Shown here: positions 37,903 through 46,660 of the stretch, piece by piece
How the letters are laid out: the number at the start of each line of letters is the position of its first letter
Position numbering within the stretch: position 1 is the stretch's first letter
DNA from: Lachnospiraceae bacterium XBB2008
Lineage (GTDB): Bacteria > Bacillota > Clostridia > Lachnospirales > Lachnospiraceae
Length of the DNA stretch: 64,000 nucleotides
Reading direction: 5' to 3'
NCBI GenBank assembly: GCA_900102235.1
Contig: FMVL01000012.1
Location: 35,760-99,759, forward strand
The notes under the pieces: generated by a model
What the model was told of the DNA's origin: nothing
Database searches by the model: none
The model's input: only the letters and a program-made list of their open reading frames with translations
Translations under genes and position numbers: made by a program

Positions 37903-39296
37903 GGATCATCGACCCGGCGTCCGGCAGCGACGCCGTCGGTGACATTTTAATTCAAGACGGACGCATCGGGAAACTTCTCACAGGAGAGGATTCGCGGTGC
38001 GTTAGTAATGTGGGGGATCCTGCAACGGCGGCCGGCGTAACCGGAGTGTCGGATGATGCTGAAATCATCGACGCGACCGGACTTGTGTGTGCGCCCGGGC
38101 TGGTGGATGTGCATGTGCACTTCCGCGATCCCGGATTTACCTACAAGGAGGATATCGAAACGGGCGCCCGCTCCGCGGCAGCAGGCGGGTTTACTTCCGT
38201 CGTGATGATGGCCAATACGAAGCCTGCCATCGATAACGAAGAGACACTTGCGTATGTTCTGGATAAAGCTGCGGCTCAGCCGATACATGTATATACCTGT
38301 GCCGACATCACTATGGGCTTAAAGGGCGAGACACTCGTTGACATGGAAAAGTTATCCGCTCTCGGAGCCGTAGGTTTCACCGATGACGGAATCCCGCTTC
38401 GGGATCCCGATGTCTGTAAGCGTGCGATGGAGATTGCGGCCAAACTTAATATGCCTCTGAGTTTCCATGAAGAAGACCCGGCATATATCACGAATAACGG
38501 GATCAATGCGGGAGCGGCATCGGATCATTTCGGGGTAGGCGGTTCGCCGCGAGAAGCCGAGATTTCGATGATCCGTAGAGATATAGAGATCGCAGAAGGC
38601 CTGTGCGAGGGAGACAGAGTCGGCGATCCGTCGGATGCCGATGAGGGGATGAGTGTCTGCGGCTGCCCGGATATAGTGATTCAGCATATATCGACTGCCG
38701 AGGGAGTTGAACTTGTCAGACAGGCACGCAGGACGAATCCGCATATACACGCCGAAGCCACACCGCACCATTTCTCATTGACCGAGGAAGCTGTTATCAG
38801 GCACGGTGCGATGGCCAAGATGAATCCGCCGCTTAGAACAGAGGCTGACAGGCAGGCGATCATCGAGGGCCTGCGAGACGGGACCATAGAGCTTATCTCC
38901 ACGGACCACGCTCCTCATTCTGCGGAAGAAAAATCGCGTCCGATTACGGAAGCACCCAGCGGCATCATAGGGCTTGAGACTTCACTGGCTCTCGGGATCA
39001 CGAATCTGGTCGGATCTGACAGCACCGTTTCGGAAGAGAGCGGTACCTGCGGGCGTTTAAGCCTGATCGAACTGATCGCGAAGATGACGGTTAATCCTGC
39101 CCGACTATACGGACTTGATGCCGGTCGTATCTATGAGGGCGGCCCGGCCGATCTGGTCATCTTTGATCCTGATGAAGAGTGGATAGTTCCCGATACATTT
39201 GAGTCCAGATCAAACAATACTCCGTTCACAGGCACCCGCCTTCGCGGACGCGTCTGCATGACGATCTGCGGGGGAAGAGTAGTCTTCAGGCGGTGA
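37884..39296 (+). CDS. pyrC: Dihydroorotase
   Basis: 470 aa. Metal ligands in DVHVHFRDPG, the bridging region AAAGGFTSVVMMANTKP, and ELISTDHAPHSAEEK mark a class I dihydroorotase of pyrimidine synthesis. It is about 40 residues longer than usual because of two inserts: near residues 33-55 (CVSNVGDPATAAGVTGVSDD) and near 235-255 (EGDRVGDPSDADEGMSVCG). Both are Gly/Asp/Ser/Val-rich and look like surface loops. AAGGAG lies seven bases before the ATG. Confidence 0.93.
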   Translation: MLIKNIRIIDPASGSDAVGDILIQDGRIGKLLTGEDSRCVSNVGDPATAAGVTGVSDDAEIIDATGLVCAPGLVDVHVHFRDPGFTYKEDIETGARSAAAGGFTSVVMMANTKPAIDNEETLAYVLDKAAAQPIHVYTCADITMGLKGETLVDMEKLSALGAVGFTDDGIPLRDPDVCKRAMEIAAKLNMPLSFHEEDPAYITNNGINAGAASDHFGVGGSPREAEISMIRRDIEIAEGLCEGDRVGDPSDADEGMSVCGCPDIVIQHISTAEGVELVRQARRTNPHIHAEATPHHFSLTEEAVIRHGAMAKMNPPLRTEADRQAIIEGLRDGTIELISTDHAPHSAEEKSRPITEAPSGIIGLETSLALGITNLVGSDSTVSEESGTCGRLSLIELIAKMTVNPARLYGLDAGRIYEGGPADLVIFDPDEEWIVPDTFESRSNNTPFTGTRLRGRVCMTICGGRVVFRR

Positions 39297-39298
39297 CT

Positions 39299-40222
39299 TT
39301 ACAAACAATCATTTAAGCATATCTTCAACTTGCCGTCATAGATCCTTACAGGTATTTCATCTTCGAAACTGTATATACCGGGGATGTCATCATTAAATAT
39401 GTGGACTGTTACTCTCCGGCTATCAGGATCAACGATCCAGTATTCCCGTACTCCGGACAGCATGTATTTGGCCAGTTTATCTTTACGATCGATGGACGCA
39501 GTGCTCGGTGAGGTCACTTCTATGACCCAGTCAGGAGGACCCAGGATATACTTCTCTTTAATAAAATCCTGATCGCATACGACCACTATGTCCGGGACGA
39601 GATATGTGTCCTCATCATCGAAGAAACGCACACCGACGCCGCAGTCGAATGCCATACAGGGACCATTATTTTCTCTGATGTATTTTTCGATCAGATACCC
39701 CAGATTATGAACGATTTTCTGGTGAAGTACAGATGGCTGCTCATTTACGATCATCATCCCGTTCATAAGTTCATATAGCCTGCTTTCATCGCTTGTTCTG
39801 CAGAACTCTTCAAATGTTACATACCCTTCTTTTTTAGGCTTTGCGGATCCTTCGTCTTCTGCTAAAGCAAGATCGCCTGATATCCAGTATTCATCATCAT
39901 CCGGAGTTGCATATGGTATGGCCTTATTGTTCAGATGGTGCTTTTTTCGGTAATAATCTTCAAATACCGAGTAAACGAATTCCTCATCGGGATGGGCATC
40001 AATATATTCGCCGATGGCTTTGCGAAAAGATTCGACCCGGGCATTTGATTCTTCCATGGCCAGAGTCCTGTCCAGGATCTCTACCGTCAGATACGAAGGA
40101 TTCTTCGTCTCCCCTGTCATGATCTTGCTTACGGTACCGACAGGCAGTTCAGCCCTCATAGCCAGCTCGGCGACTGTCATTTTGAGATTGTTCTTTCTTT
40201 TTTTCAGATCTTCGAGTTTCAT
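39299..40222 (-). CDS. HTH-Uma2 fusion (XRE-like DNA-binding plus PD-(D/E)xK nuclease-like)
   Basis: 307 aa. An N-terminal helix-turn-helix (about 1-60: KMTVAELAMRAELPVGTVSKIMTGETKNPSYLTVEIL) is joined by a linker to a Uma2/DUF820 domain (about 120-307). The nuclease-fold residues are seen in YLVPDIVVVCD, PPDWVIEVTSPST, KLAKYMLSGVREYWIVDP. Uma2 proteins are widespread in cyanobacteria and Bacillota, with unknown roles. Fusion to an XRE domain suggests sequence-specific DNA targeting or self-regulation. The ATG at 40222 is set by GAAGGAGGG; 58 upstream codons in frame are not used. It is two bases from the convergent pyrC stop. Confidence 0.85.
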   Translation of the reverse strand: MKLEDLKKRKNNLKMTVAELAMRAELPVGTVSKIMTGETKNPSYLTVEILDRTLAMEESNARVESFRKAIGEYIDAHPDEEFVYSVFEDYYRKKHHLNNKAIPYATPDDDEYWISGDLALAEDEGSAKPKKEGYVTFEEFCRTSDESRLYELMNGMMIVNEQPSVLHQKIVHNLGYLIEKYIRENNGPCMAFDCGVGVRFFDDEDTYLVPDIVVVCDQDFIKEKYILGPPDWVIEVTSPSTASIDRKDKLAKYMLSGVREYWIVDPDSRRVTVHIFNDDIPGIYSFEDEIPVRIYDGKLKICLNDCL

Positions 40223-40334
40223 GGCACGCCCTCCTTCAATTCCAGAATATACCCACAGACGGGTAAAATCAAGAGTTCTCATCCGAAAACGGGCAAATAT
40301 AATAAAGGGTAAAACGTATGCGCCGAAACGGAAT

Positions 40335-40363
40335 ACAAAAGGCGGAGGCTTTACGCCTCCGCC
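40335..40363 (-). terminator. Intrinsic terminator of the HD-GYP gene
   Basis: GGCGGAGGC-5 nt-GCCTCCGCC, followed on the minus strand by TTTTG. It ends the transcript of the gene at 40400-41467 and separates it from the HTH-Uma2 gene. Confidence 0.85.
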
Positions 40364-40399
40364 TGAGATCGCGGTCTGAAGTCTGCCTCCCGGCAACCC

Positions 40400-41467
40400 T
40401 TAAACTATCTCTACGATATTGATGTTCTTATTGGTTGAAAGATCCAGATACACGTCGTCGATCTTGATCGTGGGTCTGGCGAGATGGTCCTTGTTGATAT
40501 ATATGACCTGGCCTTCTCTGTCGTCCGAAAGTTTCACCGTTTCCAGAAGATATGTGTTCACGATATTTTCCAGGATGACTAAGATGTACTCGGGACTGTA
40601 TTTCTGAAGTCCGTCATGTTCGAATATCCCGATGACCTCGAAAGGACACATGGGTCCGCGGTATACACGGGGCGAAGTGGTCGCATCATATACATCGGCT
40701 ATCGCAACGATCTTGGCATAGGGATCGATCTGTGAGTCTTTGAGGTGGAGCGGGTAACCCGAACCGTCGCTTCTTTCGTGGTGCATGAGTGCGGCGTTGC
40801 AGATATGAGGATCGATCTTGTTGTCGCGAAGGATCTGATAGCCTGCCCGGCTGTGTTCCTTGATCTTGATATATTCGGCCTCGGTGAGCTTGCCGGGCTT
40901 GCGAAGGATGGTTTCCGGTATGGTCATCTTACCTATATCGTGAAGAAGGCCGCACAGGGTAGCCTTATTTACTTCATCCTCCGACAGGTGGAGCCATTTT
41001 GCAAAAAGATTACAGATCAGGCTCACGTTCATACAATGAGTGAATGTCTCATCATCATATGAATGCATGTTGGAAAGCAGGGTGAGGATCCCGATGGAGT
41101 CGGGAGCGGAACTTACTATATTGTTACTGTGTTCGAGCAGCGCATCCACATCGAGAGGCGCATTCTGATTCACGACATCATTCAGCTGATTCTTGAATGT
41201 GTCGACTTCCTGCTCGAATCTGGCTTTGAATTTCTGGAATTGGGGATCGTTCTGGATCTTTTCATGATAAGTCAGCGGTTTCTGAGTCTCTTCAGCCAGG
41301 ATCTCATCTTCGATCTGGATAAAAGGGACCGAATAAAAACTCAACTTGGATATGGTCTTATTATTCAAGACCACACCCTTCGGTATAACCAGCTGATTAT
41401 TGAGAGCATAGACGTCGGAAGCTACGGTCATGCCCGGCTTGACGTCTCTGGAATGTATCCTTCTCAT
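40400..41467 (-). CDS. HD-GYP domain phosphodiesterase-like protein
   Basis: 355 aa. The N-terminal part (about 1-110) starts RRIHSRDVKPGMTVASDVY, a DUF3391-like HD-GYP companion. The HD-GYP domain has HCMNVSLI, LLHDIGKMTIP, KEHSRAGYQIL, MHHERSDGSGYP and IVAIADVYDA, so all metal ligands and GYP are kept. Such enzymes hydrolyse cyclic di-GMP. The ATG at 41467 with GGTGGAG upstream is chosen; an in-frame TTG at 41524 lies within the promoter. It is divergent from metK and its SAM riboswitch. Confidence 0.9.
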   Translation of the reverse strand: MRRIHSRDVKPGMTVASDVYALNNQLVIPKGVVLNNKTISKLSFYSVPFIQIEDEILAEETQKPLTYHEKIQNDPQFQKFKARFEQEVDTFKNQLNDVVNQNAPLDVDALLEHSNNIVSSAPDSIGILTLLSNMHSYDDETFTHCMNVSLICNLFAKWLHLSEDEVNKATLCGLLHDIGKMTIPETILRKPGKLTEAEYIKIKEHSRAGYQILRDNKIDPHICNAALMHHERSDGSGYPLHLKDSQIDPYAKIVAIADVYDATTSPRVYRGPMCPFEVIGIFEHDGLQKYSPEYILVILENIVNTYLLETVKLSDDREGQVIYINKDHLARPTIKIDDVYLDLSTNKNINIVEIV

Positions 41468-41510
41468 GTTTGTAACTCCACCCACTACACCCTTTATAAG
41501 TGTACATTTC

Positions 41511-41538
41511 ATTATAACATACAAAATCCTGTTGACAA
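41511..41538 (-). promoter_or_regulatory. Promoter of the HD-GYP gene, overlapping the metK promoter
   Basis: Minus-strand TTGTCA (41533-41538), 16 bp, consensus TATAAT (41511-41516). The -35 lies within the palindrome GTTGACAAC and shares bases with the opposite-strand TTGACA at 41532-41537. Confidence 0.7.
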
Positions 41539-41560
41539 CTATCTATGTGTCGTGTACTGT
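41532..41560 (+). promoter_or_regulatory. Promoter of the metK riboswitch transcript
   Basis: Consensus TTGACA (41532-41537), 17 bp, TACTGT (41555-41560). A start near 41567 would put the SAM-I aptamer about 30 nt into the RNA. Confidence 0.7.
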
Positions 41561-41596
41561 ATCTCATAGATATGACAATTCAATATTGTTTTAATA

Positions 41597-41699
41597 CTCT
41601 TATTCAGAGTGGCGGAGGTACATAGGACCGATGAAACCACGGCAACCCCGGCAAATGCAGGAAGGTGCCAACCTGAGCAATTTATTTGAACAATAAGAG
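41597..41699 (+). promoter_or_regulatory. SAM-I (S-box) riboswitch aptamer
   Basis: P1 is CTCTTATT (41597-41604) with AATAAGAG (41692-41699). Inside, AGAGTGGCGGAGG, CCGATGAAACCACGGCAACC and GGTGCCAACCTG match the S-box core with its conserved GAUGAAACC, GGCAACC and GGUGCCAA boxes. It binds S-adenosylmethionine. It controls metK directly downstream. Confidence 0.95.
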
Positions 41700-41721
41700 G
41701 ATTTGATTATCACCATTCAGG

Positions 41722-41747
41722 TCCGCTTGTTGCAAGCGGATTTTTTT
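41722..41747 (+). terminator. Riboswitch-controlled terminator before metK
   Basis: TCCGCTTG-TTG-CAAGCGGA followed by seven T, 22 nt after the aptamer. With SAM bound, P1 forms and this terminator should stop transcription before metK. Confidence 0.92.
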
Positions 41748-41815
41748 CGTAGTAGGGGGCAGACCCATCCAACATAAATTAGGACAGCCCCACCAAGCAG
41801 AAAGGAGAAGTTTTA

Positions 41816-42997
41816 ATGGAAAAGAGACTGTTTACTTCAGAGTCAGTTACCGAAGGCCATCCCGACAAAGTCTGCGATGCGATCTCCGATGCGATCCTGG
41901 ACGCCTGCATGGAGCAGGATCCCATGAGCCGTGTTGCATGCGAGACAGTATGCTGTACGGGATTCGTTCTCGTAACAGGTGAGATCACCACCAACGCTTA
42001 TGTTGATATGCAGAAGGTTGTAAGGGACACCGTTACCGAGATAGGTTACACCAAATCAGAGTATGGCTTCGATGCCAATACCTGCGCAGTTCTCGTAGCT
42101 ATCGACGAGCAGTCCGCAGACATCGCCATGGGTGTTGATAAGGCACTCGAGGCTAAGGCCGGATCACTTACCGATGACCTGGATACAGGTGCGGGCGATC
42201 AGGGCATGATGTTCGGATATGCCACCAACGAGACAGATGAGTATATGCCTTATCCCATCTCTCTGGCACACAAGCTTGCACGTCAGCTTACTAAGGTCCG
42301 CAAGGACGGAACCCTCAAGTACTTAAGACCTGACGGAAAGAGCCAGGTATCCGTAGAGTATGATGAGGAAGGCAAGCCCGTAAGACTCGAGGCTGTTGTT
42401 CTCTCAACTCAGCATGATGAGGATGTGACTCAGGAGCAGATCCATGAGGATATCAAGAAGTACGTATTTGATCCCGTTCTTCCCGCTGAGCTCATCGATG
42501 ACAAGACCAAGTTCTACATCAACCCCACCGGACGTTTCGTTATCGGCGGACCTCACGGTGATGCAGGCCTGACCGGACGTAAGATCATCGTAGACACCTA
42601 CGGCGGATACGCCCGTCACGGCGGCGGAGCTTTCTCGGGTAAGGACTGCACCAAGGTAGACCGTTCCGCAGCTTACGCAGCAAGATACGTAGCCAAGAAC
42701 ATCGTGGCAGCAGGTCTTGCAGACAAGGCTGAGATCCAGCTCTCCTATGCGATAGGTGTTGCTGAGCCCACTTCTATCAACATCGATACCCAGGGTACCG
42801 GCAAGCTCTCCGAGGAGAAACTCATTGAGATCATCCGCGAGAATTTTGACCTCCGTCCCGCAGGTATCATCAAGATGCTCAACCTTCGTCGTCCGATCTA
42901 CAAGCAGACCGCTGCTTACGGACATTTCGGACGTAACGACTTGGATCTCCCCTGGGAGAAGCTTGATAAGGTTGACGACCTCAAGAAGTATCTGTAA
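41816..42997 (+). CDS. metK: S-adenosylmethionine synthase
   Basis: 393 aa, normal length. [18 protein letters not shown] at the N-terminus, [10 protein letters not shown] near residue 125, and [15 protein letters not shown] near 272 are the ATP and methionine site motifs. It makes SAM from Met and ATP. Ribosome site AAAGGAGAAG. Regulation by the upstream SAM-I riboswitch gives product feedback. Confidence 0.98.
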   Translation: MEKRLFTSESVTEGHPDKVCDAISDAILDACMEQDPMSRVACETVCCTGFVLVTGEITTNAYVDMQKVVRDTVTEIGYTKSEYGFDANTCAVLVAIDEQSADIAMGVDKALEAKAGSLTDDLDTGAGDQGMMFGYATNETDEYMPYPISLAHKLARQLTKVRKDGTLKYLRPDGKSQVSVEYDEEGKPVRLEAVVLSTQHDEDVTQEQIHEDIKKYVFDPVLPAELIDDKTKFYINPTGRFVIGGPHGDAGLTGRKIIVDTYGGYARHGGGAFSGKDCTKVDRSAAYAARYVAKNIVAAGLADKAEIQLSYAIGVAEPTSINIDTQGTGKLSEEKLIEIIRENFDLRPAGIIKMLNLRRPIYKQTAAYGHFGRNDLDLPWEKLDKVDDLKKYL

Positions 42998-43041
42998 AAG
43001 CGGCTTCGGCGTAAGCCGTTAAAAAGTCAAGAGTATGAATG

Positions 43042-43082
43042 GAACCTCTGTTCTGATATAATCAGAAACGGAGGTTCTTTTT
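43042..43082 (+). terminator. Terminator-like hairpin with TATAAT in its loop and the dnaE ribosome site in its 3' arm
   Basis: GAACCTC (43042-43048) pairs with GAGGTTC (43071-43077); CTGAT/ATCAG (43053-43065) closes a small loop. TGA-TATAAT (43054-43061) is an extended -10 at the tip. Five T follow, then the dnaE ATG. CGGAGG (43069-43074) is eight bases before that ATG. It can end metK transcripts while dnaE starts its own RNA inside. Confidence 0.8.
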
Positions 43083-46000
43083 ATGGCATTCGTACATTTA
43101 CACGCGCATACGGCATACTCTCTGCTCGATGCTTCCAACAAGATAAATGAATATGTAAAACGTGTCAAAGAACTCGGCATGGATGCATGTGCCATCACCG
43201 ATCACGGCAACATGTTCGGCGTGATCGACTTCTACAGGGCATGTCAGAAAGAGGGGATCAACCCCGTCATCGGATGCGAGGTCTATGTTGCACCCGACTC
43301 ACGTTTTTCCAGAGAAAGCACATACAGCGATGACAGATATTATCATCTGGTGCTGCTCGCAGAGAACAATACGGGATATCAGAACCTGATCAAGATAGTC
43401 AGCCGCGGTTATACCGAAGGCTATTACTATAAACCCAGGATAGATCTTGAACTTCTGAGGGAAAATCATGAAGGGCTGATCGGATTGTCCGCCTGCCTTG
43501 CCGGCGAGATCCCGAGAGCCATCATGAGAGGCCTGCAGAGCGAAGCGGATGCAGCGGCCTTAAGACTTCGCGATATCTTGGGCGAGGGCAACTTTTTCCT
43601 GGAGATGCAGGACCACGGCATTCCTGAGCAGACGACTGTCAATATGGCGCTCATGGACATGAGCAGACGTCTGGGCATCGAACTCGTGGTCACCAATGAC
43701 GTGCATTATACCTATGCGAACGACGCCGAGCCGCACGATATACTTCTGTGTCTGCAGACGGGCAAGAAACTCTCGGACGAGGACCGCATGAGATATGTGG
43801 GCGGCCAGTATTATGTAAAAAGCGAAAACGAAATGCTTCAGAAGTTTCCCTATGCATCGGAAGCGGTCGGGAACACTGCACGGATAGCTGCGAGATGCCA
43901 TGTGGAAATAGAGTTCGGAAACTATAAACTGCCTCACTACGAGGTGCCCGAAGGGTTCACTTCCAAATCATATCTGATCAAACTCTGCGAGGACGGCCTT
44001 GCGCGCAGATATCCCGATGCCGGCCCCGAGATCAGACAGCGTCTTGAATATGAACTCGGTGTCATAGAGAGCATGGGTTTCGTGGACTATTTCCTGATAG
44101 TCTGGGATTACATCAATTACTGTCGTGAACATGACATACCGGTCGGTCCGGGCAGAGGTTCGGCCGCGGGCAGCATCGTGTCTTACTGTCTTCGGATCAC
44201 GGACATCGATCCGATCAGATACGATCTGCTGTTTGAGAGATTCTTAAATCCGGGCCGCGTGACGATGCCCGATATCGACGTCGATTTCGCCGATGACAGA
44301 CGTGAAGCCGTCATAGAGTACGTTTCCGAGAGATACGGGCGCGATCATGTGGTTCAGATCGGCACGTTCGGAACCATGGCAGCCAGAGGCGTCATCAGGG
44401 ATGTGGCCAGAGTCATGGATCTGCCTTACAGTTTTGCATCCGACCTGGCGAAGATGGTGCCACAGGAACTTGGCATCACTCTGGAAAAAGCGATTAAGAT
44501 GAACCCCGATCTGGGTAAGATGTACAATTCCGACGACCAGGTACACCACCTGCTGGATATGTGCATGAGGCTTGAAGGCCTTCCCAGGAACACCTCGACC
44601 CACGCCGCCGGAGTGGTCATATGTCCCGACAGCGCGGAAAAGTTCGTTCCTTTGGCCTGTCGCGGAGACGGCCCCGTGAACACACAGTTTACCAAGGATA
44701 CCGTGGAGGAACTGGGCCTTCTTAAGATGGACTTTCTGGGACTGCGTACGCTCACGGTCATCAGGGATGCGTGCGATATGATCGAGGCCAATTACGGCAC
44801 TCATATAGATATAGATAAGATCGATTACAACGATCCGAAGGTCCTGGAACTCATAGGAAGCGGAGAGTGCGAGGGCATATTCCAGCTTGAATCCGCGGGA
44901 ATGAAGAACTTCATGAAGGAACTTAAGCCGGGCAGCCTAGAGGATGTCATTGCGGGCATTTCCCTGTACCGTCCCGGCCCGATGGATTTCATACCGCAGT
45001 ATATCGAGGGCAAGAACCATCCCGATCAGGTGACCTATATCACGCCCGAACTTGAACCGATCCTTTCGGCTACCTACGGCTGCATCGTTTATCAGGAGCA
45101 GGTCATGCAGATAGTGCGCGATCTGGCCGGCTATACGATGGGCGACAGCGATAACATACGCCGTGCGATGTCCAAGAAAAAGCGCTATGTCATCGATGAG
45201 AATAAGGAATATTTCGTTCACGGCAATGAAGAGTTAAACATACCGGGATGCGTTGCAAAAGGGATTCCCGAAGAGGCGGCTTACGAGATATGGGCGAGGA
45301 TGGAGACCTTCGCCGAGTATGCTTTCAACAAGTCGCATGCTGCGTGCTACGCACTCGTATCCATGCAGACGGCTTACTTAAAATGCTATTATCCCGCGGA
45401 GTTCATGGCGGCACTGCTTACGTCCGTTATCAGCAGATCGGACAAAGTCGCACAGTACATCATGACCTGCCGCGGCATGGGAATAGAGATCCTGCCTCCC
45501 GACATAAATGAAGGTGGCATCGGCTTTGTGGCCAAAGACGGAAATATCAGGTATACGCTGACCGCTATCAAGTCAGTCGGTCAGACCGTGATCCAGAGGA
45601 TCATCGACGAGAGGACGCTGCGCGGACCTTACAGGAACTTCAAGGATTTCCTGATGAGGGTAGGAGAGACGGGCGAACTGAATAAGAGGGTCGTTGAGAA
45701 CCTGATCAAAGCCGGTGCGCTTGACTCTTTTGAAGCCAACAGGCGTCAGATGCTGATGATATATGATGGGCTTATGGACAGCGTGCATAAGGACCGCAAG
45801 AAAAATGCCGCCGGCCAGATGACTCTTTTTGACACGATGGGAGGAAACGATCCGAAGCTTCTGGGAATAAAGCTCCCGCCGGTTCCCGAGATGCCCAAGG
45901 AGGAACTCCTTCAATATGAAAAAGAAGTCCTGGGCGTATACATAAGCGGTCACCCCATTCAGGAATACCAGGATCTCTGGGAGACACATAAGACCAACAC

Positions 46001-46628
46001 TACAGCCGATTTCAAGGTGCGCACCGTCACTGCCGAGGATGAAGCTGAAGGAGGAGAAGTACTTCTGGACATCAATTTCGAGCCTGTGGGCGGAGAAGAG
46101 GAAGGCACTGTCCCCGAAGAAAGACTCCACGGCGGCCAGATCGTAACGATAGGTGGCATCATTTCGGAGTGCAAGACCAAGTTCACCAGGAACGACAAGA
46201 TCATGGCTTTTGTCACCCTTGAAGATATGCTGGGAAGCGTCGAAGTCATAGTTTTTCCCAAGACATATGAGCAGTACAGGGATTTCCTCAGGGAGAATGA
46301 GATGGTCTTCATCACAGGCCGCGTCGATGAGGAAGTCGACCGCGACATGAAACTCCTCTGTGAAAAAATAGAGAGGTTCTCGGATAAGCCGAGCGTTCTC
46401 TGGATCCGCTTTAAAAATCAGCAGGACGCTGACGCTTCATCCGCGGATATGGATGCGATACTGAATAATAGTGACGGAAGAAGCATAGTCAAGTTATACT
46501 TAAATGAAGAAAAGAAGATAATCACACTTCCCCTTTCGATGAGTGTCGGAATAGACCGCGGACTTTTGGATGCCCTTTACGACAGGTTCGGAAGAGAAAA
46601 TGTTGAGGTCACATACCCGAAAAAGTGA
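43083..46628 (+). CDS. dnaE: DNA polymerase III alpha subunit
   Basis: 1181 aa. The PHP domain starts FVHLHAHTAYSLLDASNKI with AITDHGNMFGVIDFY. The C-family polymerase core has the catalytic Asp pair in MPDIDVDFADDRR near residue 400, GPGRGSAAGSIVSY and FNKSHAACYALVSMQTAYLK. A helix-hairpin-helix and a C-terminal OB domain (about 1000-1100, GGIISECKTKFTRNDKIMAFVTLED) follow. It is the DnaE1-like form; PolC is not in the window. Confidence 0.97.
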   Translation: MAFVHLHAHTAYSLLDASNKINEYVKRVKELGMDACAITDHGNMFGVIDFYRACQKEGINPVIGCEVYVAPDSRFSRESTYSDDRYYHLVLLAENNTGYQNLIKIVSRGYTEGYYYKPRIDLELLRENHEGLIGLSACLAGEIPRAIMRGLQSEADAAALRLRDILGEGNFFLEMQDHGIPEQTTVNMALMDMSRRLGIELVVTNDVHYTYANDAEPHDILLCLQTGKKLSDEDRMRYVGGQYYVKSENEMLQKFPYASEAVGNTARIAARCHVEIEFGNYKLPHYEVPEGFTSKSYLIKLCEDGLARRYPDAGPEIRQRLEYELGVIESMGFVDYFLIVWDYINYCREHDIPVGPGRGSAAGSIVSYCLRITDIDPIRYDLLFERFLNPGRVTMPDIDVDFADDRREAVIEYVSERYGRDHVVQIGTFGTMAARGVIRDVARVMDLPYSFASDLAKMVPQELGITLEKAIKMNPDLGKMYNSDDQVHHLLDMCMRLEGLPRNTSTHAAGVVICPDSAEKFVPLACRGDGPVNTQFTKDTVEELGLLKMDFLGLRTLTVIRDACDMIEANYGTHIDIDKIDYNDPKVLELIGSGECEGIFQLESAGMKNFMKELKPGSLEDVIAGISLYRPGPMDFIPQYIEGKNHPDQVTYITPELEPILSATYGCIVYQEQVMQIVRDLAGYTMGDSDNIRRAMSKKKRYVIDENKEYFVHGNEELNIPGCVAKGIPEEAAYEIWARMETFAEYAFNKSHAACYALVSMQTAYLKCYYPAEFMAALLTSVISRSDKVAQYIMTCRGMGIEILPPDINEGGIGFVAKDGNIRYTLTAIKSVGQTVIQRIIDERTLRGPYRNFKDFLMRVGETGELNKRVVENLIKAGALDSFEANRRQMLMIYDGLMDSVHKDRKKNAAGQMTLFDTMGGNDPKLLGIKLPPVPEMPKEELLQYEKEVLGVYISGHPIQEYQDLWETHKTNTTADFKVRTVTAEDEAEGGEVLLDINFEPVGGEEEGTVPEERLHGGQIVTIGGIISECKTKFTRNDKIMAFVTLEDMLGSVEVIVFPKTYEQYRDFLRENEMVFITGRVDEEVDRDMKLLCEKIERFSDKPSVLWIRFKNQQDADASSADMDAILNNSDGRSIVKLYLNEEKKIITLPLSMSVGIDRGLLDALYDRFGRENVEVTYPKK

Positions 46629-46660
46629 TATGATAGGACTGTTAATACAGGAGGATCACA

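Noticed and set aside
39299..40396. Longer start for the HTH-Uma2 gene
   Set aside because: The extra 58 residues run through the promoter and part of the HD-GYP terminator; GAAGGAGGG fixes the start at 40222.
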